A DNA stretch of 64,000 bases from Aquisphaera insulae (GTDB taxonomy: Bacteria > Planctomycetota > Planctomycetia > Isosphaerales > Isosphaeraceae). Positions 34,526 through 45,200 of this stretch are shown here, piece after piece; the first letter of the stretch is position 1, and every line of letters starts with the position of its first letter. The translations under genes were made by a program, and so were the position numbers. Where the stretch lies: assembly GCF_011064615.1 (NCBI RefSeq), contig NZ_JAALJH010000017.1, forward strand, positions 1 through 64,000, read 5' to 3'. The notes under the pieces were generated by a model. It did no database searches. It saw nothing but the letters and a program-made list of their open reading frames with translations, and was not told where the DNA came from.

Positions 34526-36505
34526 TCAGACCTTGAACCCGGAGATCACCTGCTTGAGCGAGGCGGCCTGGGCGCCGAGCTCCTCCGCGCTGGCGGAGAG
34601 CTGCTCGGAGCTGGAGGCGTTCGTCTCGGTGATGCTGGAGACGTTCTGGATCGCCTTGTTGACCTCGGTGGAGGCCTCGGTCTGCTCGCGGGTGGCCTGG
34701 GCGATCTTGGCGATGCTGGCCGCGGTCTCGCGGACGCCCTCGACGATCCGCGCCAGCGACTCGCCGGCCTTCTCTGAGAGCTGGGCGCCGTCGGCGACCC
34801 GGCGGGTCGATTCCTTGATCAGGGCGGTGATCTCCTTGGCCGCGGCGCTCGAGCGCTCGGCCAGCTTGCGGACCTCGTCGGCGACCACGGCGAAGCCGAG
34901 CCCGTGCTCGCCGGCGCGGGCGGCCTCGATGGCCGCGTTCAGGGCCAGCAGGTTGGTCTGGCTGGCGATCTCGCTGATGACCTGGATGATGTCGCTGACC
35001 TGCTCGCTCGACTTCTTGATCAGGACCATGGCCTCGACGGCCTGCTCCACCGAGTCGCCCCCCTGCTTGGCCAGGTGGGTCGTCTTCTCGGCCAGCGAGG
35101 TCGCCGAGTCGGCGTTCTTGTTGATCTCGACGATGGCGTGCGAGAGCTGCTGGATCGAGGCCGACATCTCCTCCACGGTCGCCGCCTGGTTCTGGGCCGA
35201 CTCGCTGAGGTAGCTGGCGCTCTCGGCCACCACGCGGGAGCCCTCGGCGAACTGGCTGGCCGACTCCATGATCTGCTCGATGATCTTCTTCAGGTCGCGG
35301 ATCATCTCCGCGAGGGCCCCCCCCAGGTGCCCCATGTCGTCCTCGCCGCGGACGTCCACCGCGACGGTCAGGTCCCCCTCGGCGGCGGCGCGGGCCACCC
35401 GCATCAACTGGGCGACCTTCGTCTCCAGCTCCTTCTTCGACCGGTCGATCCGCGCCTGCTGGTCCAGCCGCTCCATCGCCGAGCCGACCAGCCGGCCGAC
35501 GTTCCGCAGCGCGTCCAGGCGGGCCGGCGAGGGCTCGAGCTTGTCCTCGGTGAAGAAGTCCATGGTGCCGACCACCCGGCCGGTCAGCAGGATCGGCAGG
35601 CAGACGCCGGACTTGAGCCCGTTGCGGCGGGCCGCCGGGGCGCGGGAGCAGCCCTTCATCTCGCCGAGGTCGGGGACGAAGACCAGGTCGCGGGACTGCC
35701 AGGCCTGGCCGTTGAGCCCCTCGCCCTCGCGGAACCGCGCCTCGGAGGTCACCCGCCGGAACTCCTCGCCGACGGATCCGGAATCCTGCGAGAAATGGAG
35801 CGAGTGGTCGTCCGCGTTGACCTCCCAGAACGAGCCATACGACCAGCCGAATGACTCCCGGACCGTGCCCAGCGCCGCGGCGATCGCGTCCCGGGCCGAG
35901 CCCGACCGGCCGAGCGCCATCAGGAGCTGGTTGACCGCCGAGGTATTGGCCGCCAGCTCCTCCTCGCGGGCCTTGGCGGCAAGCCGCTCCGTGACGACCT
36001 CCCAGGTGATCATCGGCCCGCTGTAGCGGCCGTCGTGGTCCACCATCGCGGTGACCAGCAGCTCGAACTTCTCCGGCCCCACGCCGATGAGCGCCTTGCG
36101 GGGCAGGTTCCGGGGGTCGGCCAGGAGCCGCCGCTGGTGCTCCGGCGCCCGGTGGAAGACGTCGATCGTGTGGCCGATCATCTGCTCGGCCTTGATCGGC
36201 AGGTGGGCCTCCAGCTTCTTGAGCGTCTGGAAGGCGGCCGGGTTCATGTACCGGATCACCAGGTCGAGATCCGCGAACATCATGTTGATGGGCGCGTTCT
36301 CGACCATCTGCTTGATCCGGTGCAGCTCCTGCTGCTCCGCCCGGCCGGCGGCCGAGGCCGGGGACTCCGCCACGGACTCGGCCGACGCCATGGCCCGGCG
36401 CGACCGTTGCGCCGGCGGAGCCTTCGGGGTCCGGGCTCGCCGGGGTGTTGCCGGCCGCGGCCTGTCCGCGGGATCGGGGGGGAGCGAGGAGGGGTCGATG
36501 CTCAT
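34526..36505 (-). CDS. Soluble methyl-accepting chemotaxis protein (PAS-GAF-HAMP-MCP)
   Basis: 659 residues without a signal peptide or membrane span. A Pro/Arg-rich N-tail is followed by a PAS-like domain (about 62-185, [19 protein letters not shown]), a GAF-like domain (about 190-345, [13 protein letters not shown] and [19 protein letters not shown]), a HAMP-like segment ([20 protein letters not shown]) and the signalling hairpin with the CheA/CheW contact tip [21 protein letters not shown]. It should be a cytoplasmic receptor, or one recruited to an internal complex, sensing a small molecule or redox state through PAS/GAF. It is the only receptor gene in the operon. Confidence 0.93.
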   Translation of the reverse strand: MSIDPSSLPPDPADRPRPATPRRARTPKAPPAQRSRRAMASAESVAESPASAAGRAEQQELHRIKQMVENAPINMMFADLDLVIRYMNPAAFQTLKKLEAHLPIKAEQMIGHTIDVFHRAPEHQRRLLADPRNLPRKALIGVGPEKFELLVTAMVDHDGRYSGPMITWEVVTERLAAKAREEELAANTSAVNQLLMALGRSGSARDAIAAALGTVRESFGWSYGSFWEVNADDHSLHFSQDSGSVGEEFRRVTSEARFREGEGLNGQAWQSRDLVFVPDLGEMKGCSRAPAARRNGLKSGVCLPILLTGRVVGTMDFFTEDKLEPSPARLDALRNVGRLVGSAMERLDQQARIDRSKKELETKVAQLMRVARAAAEGDLTVAVDVRGEDDMGHLGGALAEMIRDLKKIIEQIMESASQFAEGSRVVAESASYLSESAQNQAATVEEMSASIQQLSHAIVEINKNADSATSLAEKTTHLAKQGGDSVEQAVEAMVLIKKSSEQVSDIIQVISEIASQTNLLALNAAIEAARAGEHGLGFAVVADEVRKLAERSSAAAKEITALIKESTRRVADGAQLSEKAGESLARIVEGVRETAASIAKIAQATREQTEASTEVNKAIQNVSSITETNASSSEQLSASAEELGAQAASLKQVISGFKV

Positions 36506-36598
36506 GGCCGCGCTCGTCGTTGAGGTGGTGTGGGATTCGTGGATGCGATGCCGTGGGAATGTGCGGAGTGGATCGATCGTACTGGCTGCGCCGATTGA

Positions 36599-37102
36599 TC
36601 AGGCAATCGCCGCCGCGGCGAGTTCGTCCGCTTCGAAGAGCTTCTCGATGTCGAGGATGATCAGGAGCCGGTCGTCCAGCTTGGCGAGGCCGGCGAGATA
36701 CCGATGGCTGACGGCGAGCACTCCCAGCGGCGGCGGCTGGACCTGGTCGCGGTTGATCCGCATGACCTGCGTGACCGCGTCGACCACCACGCCCACGGTC
36801 TTGTCCTGGACATTCACGACGATCGTCCGCGTCTCGTCGTCGATCTCCCGGGCGGGGAGCCCGAACCGCTTGCGGAGGTTGACGATCGGGATCACCGAGC
36901 CGCGGAGGTTGATCAGACCCTCGATGAAGTCCGGGACCTGGGGAAGCCGGGTGATCGGCTTCATCAGGATGATCTCCTGGATCTTCGTGATCGCGATCGC
37001 GTAATCCTCCTCGTCGAGCCGGAACCCGACGAGCTGGATCACCGGCTGATCGCCGCGGCCGAGGCCCGCGATCGTCGCGCCCTGAGATGGACCGGGAGCC
37101 AT
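36599..37102 (-). CDS. cheW: CheW adaptor protein
   Basis: 167 residues. A CheW SH3-like domain: IQLVGFRLDEEDYAIAITKIQEII, PDFIEGLINLRGSVIPIVNLRKRFG, and VGVVVDAVTQVMRI. It bridges CheA and the receptor. ATG at 37102 was chosen because upstream in-frame residues are not family-like and AGGGCG precedes it at suitable distance. First gene of the minus-strand operon, with a strong hairpin in its leader at 37155-37187. Confidence 0.94.
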   Translation of the reverse strand: MAPGPSQGATIAGLGRGDQPVIQLVGFRLDEEDYAIAITKIQEIILMKPITRLPQVPDFIEGLINLRGSVIPIVNLRKRFGLPAREIDDETRTIVVNVQDKTVGVVVDAVTQVMRINRDQVQPPPLGVLAVSHRYLAGLAKLDDRLLIILDIEKLFEADELAAAAIA

Positions 37103-37154
37103 GGGTGCTTCGCCCTGGATGAGCCGTTCGTCAATGCTGCCATCGCCGCCGCTG

Positions 37155-37187
37155 GCGTGCGCCCGGGCAAAATATGCCCGGCACGCA
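37155..37187. promoter_or_regulatory. Hairpin in the cheW leader
   Basis: GCGTGCGCCCGGGCA and TGCCCGGCACGC flank AAAATA, giving a long GC stem 53 bp before the cheW start. No long T-run follows on either strand. It could be an operator, an attenuator-like element or a remnant terminator between the divergent che operon and the VWA gene. Confidence 0.45.
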
Positions 37188-37462
37188 ATCTGAGGAGATT
37201 GTATCACACGGACCAGGATCTTCGGGCAATTCCGGAGAGTCTTCCCAGACGCCGCCTCCTCCGCCGATTGCTGAGGTTATAGACCGATCGGCAGGCGAGG
37301 TCCAAGTTCGAGGCGCGAATCCGGAGAGTCCCCGACCCGACGCGAAGGCCGAAGCCAAGCTTCGCTCTTGCATCAAGAGCCCCCTCGTACGACAATTGTC
37401 ATTGACCGTTCAAGCGGGCTCATCGATGCGGCATGCGGCGTCCACGCGGAGGGAGGCGGCCC

Positions 37463-39802
37463 ATGGCGGGATTCGTGTCGTGTGCGTGCGGGAGGACGTA
37501 CGAGGCAAAGGGTCCGGACGCGACGTGCCCCGGGTGTGGGCGGGCCCGACCGGTGAGCGGCGACAGGTGGCCGGGGCGCGCGGGGCGGGCCCGATGGGAA
37601 TTGCTAGCCCTGGGGGGGCTCGGACTGGGCCTGCTCGCCCTCATCCTGGTTGCAATGCAGCCGGTCCGCCATTCGTTGCGGCGGAATCGGTGCACGGAGA
37701 ACCTGAGGCAGATCGGTCTGGCTCTACAAGAGTATCACAACGCCTTCGGCTGCTACCCGCCCGCGGCCATCGTCGACCGGCAGGGGAAGCCGCTGCTGAG
37801 CTGGCGGGTGGCCATCCTGCCGTACCTCGGGGCGAAGGAACAGTACGCGAAATTCAAGCTCGACGAGCCGTGGGACAGCCCCCACAACCTGGCACTCATG
37901 AACGATCGGCCCCGTGTTTTCGCCTGCCCCGGCGACCCCGAGACGAGGCCGGGGATGACGGGCTATCAGGTTGTGGTGGGCGCGGACACGGCGTTCCCGC
38001 CCGACTTCCATCCGGTGACTATGGCAGGCATCACCGACGGCACGAGCAACACCCTGGCCGTCGGCGAGACGCGCCGCGACGTCCCTTGGACGAAGCCGGA
38101 GGACGTGCCCGCGGCGAGCGCGGCGGTGCCAGGGCAGGGTGCTCTTCAGGGGCCGCACGAGGGCGGGACCCAGATGCTCTTCCTGGACGGGAGCGTGCGG
38201 TTCGTCGAGTCGACGTACGAGCCCAGTATCGTCGCGGCCTTGCTGACGCGTGCCGGCGGGGAAGTGATCTCGGCCGACTCCTACGACGGAGGGTACGACT
38301 CGACGACCGCGGCCGTTCCGCCCGCATCGGCCTCATCATACCGGCGCCGCGAGCTTCGCGCGGCCGCCGCGAAGGGCGGAGTCCCGTGCACCGAGAACTA
38401 TGAGCCCATCGCCGACAACCCGTTCCTCCGTGTCCGGGACAAGCCGCGGTCGACGTTCTCCGTCGACGTGGACACGGCCAGCTACGCCAACATCCGCCGG
38501 TTCCTCGACCAGAACGCGGCGCCTCCAAAAGATGCGGTGCGGATCGAGGAGATGCTCAATTACTTCGCCTACGACGACCCGCCCCCGACGGATGATGCGC
38601 CGATCGCCGTACACGTGGAGGCGTCGCCCTGCCCGTGGGCCGAGGGGCACCGGCTGGCCCGGATCGGCCTGACCGCCCGGCCGATCGGCCGCGAGGGCCG
38701 GCCCGCGAGCAACCTGGTCTTCCTGATTGATGTCTCCGGGTCGATGACCGATACGAACAAGCTGCCGCTGCTGAAGTCCGGGCTGCGAGCGATGGTGAAC
38801 CACCTCGGCGAGAACGACCGCGTGGCCATCGTCGTCTACGCCGGAGCGTCCGGGCTGGTCCTGCCTTCGACCTCGTGCCACGACAAGGCGAAGATCCTCG
38901 CCGCGCTCGACTCGCTGGAGTCCGGCGGCTCGACCAACGGCGGAGCCGGGATCCAGCTCGCCTACGAGCAGGCGGTGGCGAACTTCCTCAAGGGGGGAAC
39001 GAACCGCGTGATCCTGGCCACCGACGGTGACTTCAACGTCGGTGTTGCCTCGCAGGGCGAGCTCGTCCGGCTGATCGAGACGAAGGCGAAGAGCGGCGTC
39101 TTCCTGACGGTCCTCGGCTTCGGGATGGGCAACCTCAAGGACGCGACGCTCGAGCAGCTCGCCGACAGGGGGAACGGCCACTACGCCTACATCGACTCGC
39201 TCCGCGAGGCGAAGAAGGTCCTCATCGAGGAGATGGGCTCGACGCTCGTGACCGTCGCCAAGGACGTCAAGATCCAGGTCGAGTTCAACCCGGCGAAGGT
39301 CGGCGCGTACCGCCTGATCGGCTACGAGAACCGGCTCCTCCGCGCCGAGGACTTCAACGACGACACCAAGGATGCCGGCGAGGTCGGCGCGGGCCATCAC
39401 GTGACGGCCCTCTACGAGCTGATCCCCGCGGGTCGCGAGGACAAGGTCCCCGCCATCGATCCGCTCGAGTTTCAGAAGGAGCGGAGCCCTTCGGGCGAGG
39501 CCCGCGACGAATCCATGGTCGTCAAGCTCCGGTACAAGCCCCCCGCGGGCGAAGAGAGCCGGCTCATCCGGACCGGCCTGATCGACGGCGGACTTGATTC
39601 GATCTCGCAGGCGAGTGCCGACCTCCGCTTCGCCGCGGCCGTCGCCGGCTTCGGCATGCTCCTCCGCGACTCGCCCCACAAGGGGAGCCTGACGTATGAG
39701 GCCGTCCTGGAGCTGGCCGCCGCCGCGACCGGCACGGATGCCCAGGGTTACCGGCGGGAGTTCGTCGGACTGGTGGGGAAGGCCAGGTCGCTGGGCCGGT
39801 GA
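37463..39802 (+). CDS. Zinc-ribbon / DUF1559 / YfbK-type VWA fusion protein
   Basis: 779 residues in one uninterrupted frame. Residues 7-25 hold four cysteines (SCACG ... TCPGCG) like a zinc ribbon. A membrane span lies near 46-66. Residues about 68-275 are a complete DUF1559 domain ([20 protein letters not shown] to [12 protein letters not shown]) ending in the family's usual C-terminus [10 protein letters not shown], but the frame continues. From about 315 the protein is YfbK-like: [30 protein letters not shown], the VWA metal site [12 protein letters not shown] (about 421) and a DUF3520-like tail (VVKLRYKPP). Start ATG at 37463 follows GGGAGG. Both halves are usually separate proteins. Function unknown; probably a surface or envelope protein. 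Confidence 0.88.
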   Translation: MAGFVSCACGRTYEAKGPDATCPGCGRARPVSGDRWPGRAGRARWELLALGGLGLGLLALILVAMQPVRHSLRRNRCTENLRQIGLALQEYHNAFGCYPPAAIVDRQGKPLLSWRVAILPYLGAKEQYAKFKLDEPWDSPHNLALMNDRPRVFACPGDPETRPGMTGYQVVVGADTAFPPDFHPVTMAGITDGTSNTLAVGETRRDVPWTKPEDVPAASAAVPGQGALQGPHEGGTQMLFLDGSVRFVESTYEPSIVAALLTRAGGEVISADSYDGGYDSTTAAVPPASASSYRRRELRAAAAKGGVPCTENYEPIADNPFLRVRDKPRSTFSVDVDTASYANIRRFLDQNAAPPKDAVRIEEMLNYFAYDDPPPTDDAPIAVHVEASPCPWAEGHRLARIGLTARPIGREGRPASNLVFLIDVSGSMTDTNKLPLLKSGLRAMVNHLGENDRVAIVVYAGASGLVLPSTSCHDKAKILAALDSLESGGSTNGGAGIQLAYEQAVANFLKGGTNRVILATDGDFNVGVASQGELVRLIETKAKSGVFLTVLGFGMGNLKDATLEQLADRGNGHYAYIDSLREAKKVLIEEMGSTLVTVAKDVKIQVEFNPAKVGAYRLIGYENRLLRAEDFNDDTKDAGEVGAGHHVTALYELIPAGREDKVPAIDPLEFQKERSPSGEARDESMVVKLRYKPPAGEESRLIRTGLIDGGLDSISQASADLRFAAAVAGFGMLLRDSPHKGSLTYEAVLELAAAATGTDAQGYRREFVGLVGKARSLGR

Positions 39803-39851
39803 CCTGGGACGGGCGGGGGGAGGGCTGTTACAGGAGCCTACTTTGGGCCTT

Positions 39852-40448
39852 CTACTCGGTCTTCCGGCCCGCCAGGAAGTCGGCGACGCGGAGGCGGGCA
39901 ATCGGTTGGTCGTCGACGAAAAGCGTTACGTCTGCATCCTCTGCGAGGATCTCACGGCCGGCGGCGGTGTAGACCTCAAGCGTCCGCTCCGGGAGATTGA
40001 CGATCCAGTAGCTCGGGATGCCGCCGTTCAAGTAGGTCGCAGCCAGTGCACGGTCGGCGGCCAGGGTCGTGTCCGAGACTTCGACGACCAGGGCGACATC
40101 GGGGGGGCCGGGATCGAGATCCTCGTAATCGTCCACCTCGCCCCGAGCGACGAACAGGTCCGGCTCTGGCATGCTGCTCCGCAAAGGGAGCCGCACCGGC
40201 TTCTCGACCTCCAGATGCCAGCCTTCGGGCAGGGCCCGCTCGATCGCCCGTCGACAGTTTTCCGACGCCCGAGAATGCCGCCGCCCTTTCGTCATCTTCC
40301 GCACCAGCATCCCTTCGATTAGCTCCAGCCGGTCCTGCTTCGTGAAGATGCCGCGTGCCACCATCGCGGCGTACTGATCCACGCTCACACGGTAGGGCAC
40401 CAGGCCCTTCGGCAGCATCGGCGGGACATCGAGTTGATCGATGGACAT
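39852..40448 (-). CDS. Uma2-family (DUF820) putative PD-(D/E)XK nuclease
   Basis: 198 residues. Typical Uma2 layout: LELIEGMLVRKM near residue 45, SSMPEPDLFVARG (the PD motif), VALVVEVSDTTLAADR (the E-x-S variant of ExK), and YWIVNLPERTLEVY. Uma2 proteins are widespread in planctomycetes and cyanobacteria and have a nuclease-like fold, but the cellular role is unsettled. The C-terminus ends with VADFLAGRK, as usual in the family, and the gene is complete. Confidence 0.9.
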   Translation of the reverse strand: MSIDQLDVPPMLPKGLVPYRVSVDQYAAMVARGIFTKQDRLELIEGMLVRKMTKGRRHSRASENCRRAIERALPEGWHLEVEKPVRLPLRSSMPEPDLFVARGEVDDYEDLDPGPPDVALVVEVSDTTLAADRALAATYLNGGIPSYWIVNLPERTLEVYTAAGREILAEDADVTLFVDDQPIARLRVADFLAGRKTE

Positions 40449-40596
40449 GATCCGAATCCCTCCACGACAGCGACCGGGCGAAACCAGGCACGACGGGCTG
40501 GGGCTCCATCGTTCGCTCCAGTCTATCGCATCGAATCGAGTCCTGCCTTGCTCCAGGAGCCATCGGCGTTCATCGGTCAGAGCGGGCGGCCGATGC

Positions 40597-42066
40597 TCAG
40601 CGCGCCGCGGCGGCTGCCGCCGGCTTGGCGGGACGTCGGCGTTCCGGGGTCGTCGGGGCTCGCTCGATCAGCTCGTTCGGGGCGCCGGACTTCTTCCGCA
40701 GCTCGAAGCCGTCGTAGAGGTCGCCGACGGCGGTGCGGGCCTCGTAGATCAAGGCATCGCCGCGAACCGTGATGATCTGGTAGAGCTGGGTGTCCTCGGC
40801 CATCCGGATCATCCACGGCTCGCGCTTGCTGTCGTACATCTTGGGGCCGCTGACGGAGACGACGTAGACCGTGCCTCCGCCGTCGTCGCGGCGGCTCAAG
40901 CCGGTGGGGACGTTGTTGTACGCCCGGAGGCCGCTGCGGGCATACGTGTGGTCGTGACCCTGGAGGACCAGGTCCACCTTGTGGCGGTCGAAGACCGGCT
41001 GCCAGAGGTCGCGGAGCTTGGGGTTGTCGCGGTCGCCGGCCGCCGAGTAGATGGGGTGGTGGAACGTCAGGATGGTCCAGCGATTCGGGTTGTCGGCCAG
41101 CACCTTCTCGAGCCAGGGGACCTGCTCGGCCTGGCGCTCGTTCGAGTTCAAGGAGACGATCCGCGCCCCCTGGTAGTCGACGTAGTAGACCGTCTCCTCG
41201 AGCCCTGGCGGCCCGTGCTCCGGCAGGGCGAACTGGGCCCGCCAGTGGCGAGTGATGGCGGAATGCTCGTCGGGCTTCACGGCTGGAGCGTTCACATCCG
41301 CGGCGGCTGCGGCCGGCGCGGGGGCCTTGACGCGCTCGTACTCGTGGTTGCCCGGGGTGGGGAGGCTCGGGACCATCGCGTTGACCCAGCCGCCCCCCTG
41401 GAACCACTCGCCCCACTCGGCGTCGCGGCTACCGCGGTTCACGAGGTCGCCGGCATGGACGATGAACGCGGCCTTCGGGGCATCGGAATACGCCCCGCGG
41501 ATCACCCGCGACCAGAGCGACTTGATGTCGTTCTGGGCGTCCCCGAAGTAGATGAACGAGAACGGCTCGGGCCCGTCCAAGGCGGTCCGCGCGTGGACCC
41601 ACTCGCTCCAGTTCGCGCCGTCGCCCACGCGATAGGCATAAAGCTGAGCCGGGCCGAGTCCCGAAAAGACGACCGAATGGAACCGAGCCGGCCCGAGGTC
41701 GGTGGTCAGGGGCTGGCTCACCGCGGTAATCGTCTTCGCGCTGGCCCCGAAGTTCGGGGCGGCATCGGCCGGCGCGATCTGGGCGATGGCCTTTGCCACG
41801 CTCGAATCGGTCCGCCAGGTCACCGCGATCGTCCGGGCCGTATCGCCCGCGAACGTCCGGATGATCCGGTCCGGGATCGCGCTGGGCCTGTGCGCCTCCG
41901 GCTCGGGGACGGGAATCGGCGGGTGGTCATGGTCGTGTTCGTGATCGTGATCGTGATCGTGGCGATGGTCGTCGTCGTGCCCGTCGTGGGCACAGGCAAC
42001 TGCAACGGTGAGGAAGAGGGCGAGCGAGCCGGCGGCCCACCGGGTCAATGCGGATCGAGTCGTCAT
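40597..42066 (-). CDS. Exported purple-acid-phosphatase-like metallophosphoesterase with His-rich N-terminus
   Basis: 489 residues. A signal peptide (LTRWAAGSLALFLTVAVACA) is followed by a His/Asp-rich tract (DHDHDHEHDHDH) likely to bind divalent metal. A fibronectin-like N-terminal domain comes next, then the calcineurin-type core: FIYFGDAQND, VHAGDLVNRG, TPGNHEYE, LTFHHPIYS and LQGHDHTYARS supply the metal ligands. A C-terminal Ala/Pro tail closes it. ATG at 42066 starts at the signal peptide; a frame extension upstream is polar. Expected to hydrolyse phosphoesters outside the cytoplasm. Confidence 0.9.
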   Translation of the reverse strand: MTTRSALTRWAAGSLALFLTVAVACAHDGHDDDHRHDHDHDHEHDHDHPPIPVPEPEAHRPSAIPDRIIRTFAGDTARTIAVTWRTDSSVAKAIAQIAPADAAPNFGASAKTITAVSQPLTTDLGPARFHSVVFSGLGPAQLYAYRVGDGANWSEWVHARTALDGPEPFSFIYFGDAQNDIKSLWSRVIRGAYSDAPKAAFIVHAGDLVNRGSRDAEWGEWFQGGGWVNAMVPSLPTPGNHEYERVKAPAPAAAAADVNAPAVKPDEHSAITRHWRAQFALPEHGPPGLEETVYYVDYQGARIVSLNSNERQAEQVPWLEKVLADNPNRWTILTFHHPIYSAAGDRDNPKLRDLWQPVFDRHKVDLVLQGHDHTYARSGLRAYNNVPTGLSRRDDGGGTVYVVSVSGPKMYDSKREPWMIRMAEDTQLYQIITVRGDALIYEARTAVGDLYDGFELRKKSGAPNELIERAPTTPERRRPAKPAAAAAAR

Positions 42067-42219
42067 CGGGCTGTCCTCGGCGGCGGCGATTTCACCCCGA
42101 TGGCGCGGCGGTGCCATGGGCTGGGAAGACACCACGATAGCGAACCCGGCCGCGGCTGACAGCAGAAGGCGGGGGGGATCATGGAATCTTCACGGGGGCG
42201 GAGAGTCGGAGCCGAGCGA

Positions 42220-45200
42220 TTAATCGTCCATTGCGGCCCGAGCGTCCTCGCGGCGGGCGTCCTCCTCATAAGCATCGGCGACACGATGCAGGGCCCTGGC
42301 TGTCCTGGGCCAATCAAGGTCGCATTGCTTCGCCCAGGCTCGGTATTTCGCGGCGAGGTCGCGTTCCTGCTGGCCGCCTTCGTTCAAGGACTTCCGGACG
42401 ATTCCGCGATTGTTGAGAATCCCGATATGGAAACCGTTCACGACTTCGTCCGTATCAATCTCCTCGATCACATCTCTCACGGATAGGCATGGCCAAGCCC
42501 CGTCGGTTTCTGATGGAGCATGCGAGAAGACCTCACCGATCCGCTCATCGCAGACCTTAAGTAGATCCCGCTCGCAGGCCAGTTCGCGGGCACGATGAAT
42601 CCAGTCGATCAACTTCCTCTCGTCGACCGTTCCGTTTTCTGTCTGGCCCGGGATCGCTCGCCAGGCCCGGAGCAGTCGAAAGCCGTTGAGAGCGGCGCCC
42701 AGGACTTGAACGAAGAATTTGGGGTTGTCGCAAAGCTGGCCGAGCAGGGTAACGGGTAAGGCCAGCCGATCGTCTAGAAGGTCCAGGAAGATCCATTCCA
42801 GTTGGGCCAGGCGAAGTTCATCGACGATGAGATCCTCCTGGCCGACCTGCTTCTGAATCGTCTCGAAGATCATGGAGAGGTCATATCGAAGGCCCGCCGG
42901 GTGAAGTGCCTGCGTGGTCTCCGCCGCAACCTGGCGCCAGCATTCCAGGACATCCATCAGCAGGGACGATTCGATCGTCTGCTTCTCATGGATGGCCATC
43001 CTGACAACCTGGATGGCCGCATCGGGCCGCTTGTGGGCCAGGAGCATCCTGACGGCTCTTTCCACGTCCTCAACAGTCTCGCCACCTCGATAGATCTCCA
43101 ACGCGTGGGTCCAGTACCACGCGGACACCTCATCTCCTCTTGCGGCAGCCAGATCCCAGGTTTTTCTTACGAAGGGTAGGACGATTAGCAGGCTTCCGAC
43201 CTGCTCAACGGACCAGGTATCCATTGGAAGGCGTTCGATCCAATCCCATCCCGATTCGCGAGTCCTCGCCCAGATGTACCCACGCGCAAAGAAAACGAGC
43301 TTCTGATCCGTCGAAGAGAGCATGTCGGGCAGAATCTTCGCCTCCGCATCGCCCAGGTTTGCGAGTCGAGCGCCTGATTGGACAAGTGCAGCGCCGACTT
43401 CACCTGGGGCTTCGGCGTACTGGACAAGCCTCAGGATGCCTTCCCAACCTTCACGGGCCGTGATCTCCTGCAGAGCGGCTCGTCGGCCGGAATCGACGGT
43501 ATCCTCCTGACCCTGGGAGTCGAAGGTGACATCCCATCGCGGCCTGAACAGTCTTATGTGCTTCTGAACCGGATCTCCTCCATCAAGATTGGCACGGATC
43601 CGTTCGAGGCTCGAAATGGTCTCTGCTTGCAGGGCCCAACCCGAGGTGGAGAATCTCCGATTCCAGTCGATTCTCTCTCCGAGTGCCCTGGAGAGGGCCT
43701 GTCGGTCCTCCTCAATGAAATCGCTGGCGGTCAGGCCGTCCAGCTTGCTGATGAAGGCGGAGAGTGCCGGCTCCGGCAGATTCTCCATTTGCTCGATCAG
43801 GCTCACCCAGTGAGCCACGTCGTTTCCGGTCTGCTCGACCAGGAGACCGGCGCAGGCGCGAACCTGTTGCCAGTATTCCGCGGCGGTAACCCCCTTGGAC
43901 CAGCCGAGTGACCAGTCACGCCAGAGGGGCTGGGATGTCGGCTTCGCTACGTGCTGCTGATTGGGAAGAAGGCTTATGAGAAGTCGCCACCCTGCCTTGG
44001 GCCGGCGTTCGATGAGCTTCTTCAAGACCCTGACCCGTTCCTCGGCGTTGGTCATGGTCTGAGGGAACCACGGCATGAAGATCTGGATCAGGCTGTCGGC
44101 CGGGGTGTTGCCGAACGTTCCTGCGGAGACTTTCTCGTCGAGAGCCGCAAGGATCAGGCTGACCCTGGCTAGGGACGAGCGATCCCATGCAAGTCTCTCA
44201 AGGGCCCAGAGCAGACCAGTATGAGGATTGGAGCTGAAGTAGCTCTTGTCCTGCTGTCGGAACATCTCGACGAGGACGGGCGATTCCCGCTTCAGGTCCT
44301 TCTCGGCCGCATCCAGGAAGGCACCCGGCGATGCTTCCGCCAGAAACGGAAGCAAGGCGGAGAGAGAGGCCCAGCGGCGCCATCCCTCGCTGTGGAGTAA
44401 ATCCCTAACGATCGAATCCGCCAGGCCATGAGCATTCACGGATTCAGATATGTCGTCGGATGCTCTCGCCCCGAGGATGGCGAGCGTTTCGGCGAGGCCC
44501 TCGCGAAGCGTTGAGGAGTGCCTCAGGCGCTTGTTCCGGACGGCCGCCAGCCATCGCTCGTCCGGGGGAAGCTCAAACGCGGGATCGTCCTCGGCGAGCA
44601 CTTCGAGGCTGATCTTTCGGATCCAATCCAGATGGTCTTGCTGGACGAAACGGCCCAGCAGGAACCAGGAATCATCCCGAGAGATGAGACGCCGAGAATC
44701 GCCGCGATGTGAGAGCAAAGGGTCGGGGCCCTGTGACCACTTCAGGGCGGCGTCGGCGATCTCGCGGTACGGGAGTTCCGAGAGCCGTTCGAGGATCCTT
44801 CGGTCCGCCTCCGAGCCGGCGTCCCAGCTTCCTGCCAGCAGGAAGGGGATCAGCTTCGGGGCGTCCGGCGGGTCGCTCCATGGCGGGCGAGCGCGGCTCG
44901 GCACGCGGGCCAGGAGGCGTTTGAGCACGGTCAGGCTTCCGCCCGACTCTCGGCCATACTTCTGAGCCCTTACTTCGTCGAGCCCAGACGAGATGAGCGA
45001 CTTCTCGAGCTCATACCGAGAGACGCGGGGCAAGGATAGGAACTCGCTCGCTCGCTGCTTTGAATCGGCGGCGAGAATAACGCGATGCCCGCGCCGCTCG
45101 GCCTCGGCGACCAACTCCGGCTCGATCGTTAGGGACGGGGCGGGGACGAGAAGGAGTTCCCGCTGGGTGAGTGTGGCCAACGACCGCCAGGCATTCCGGT

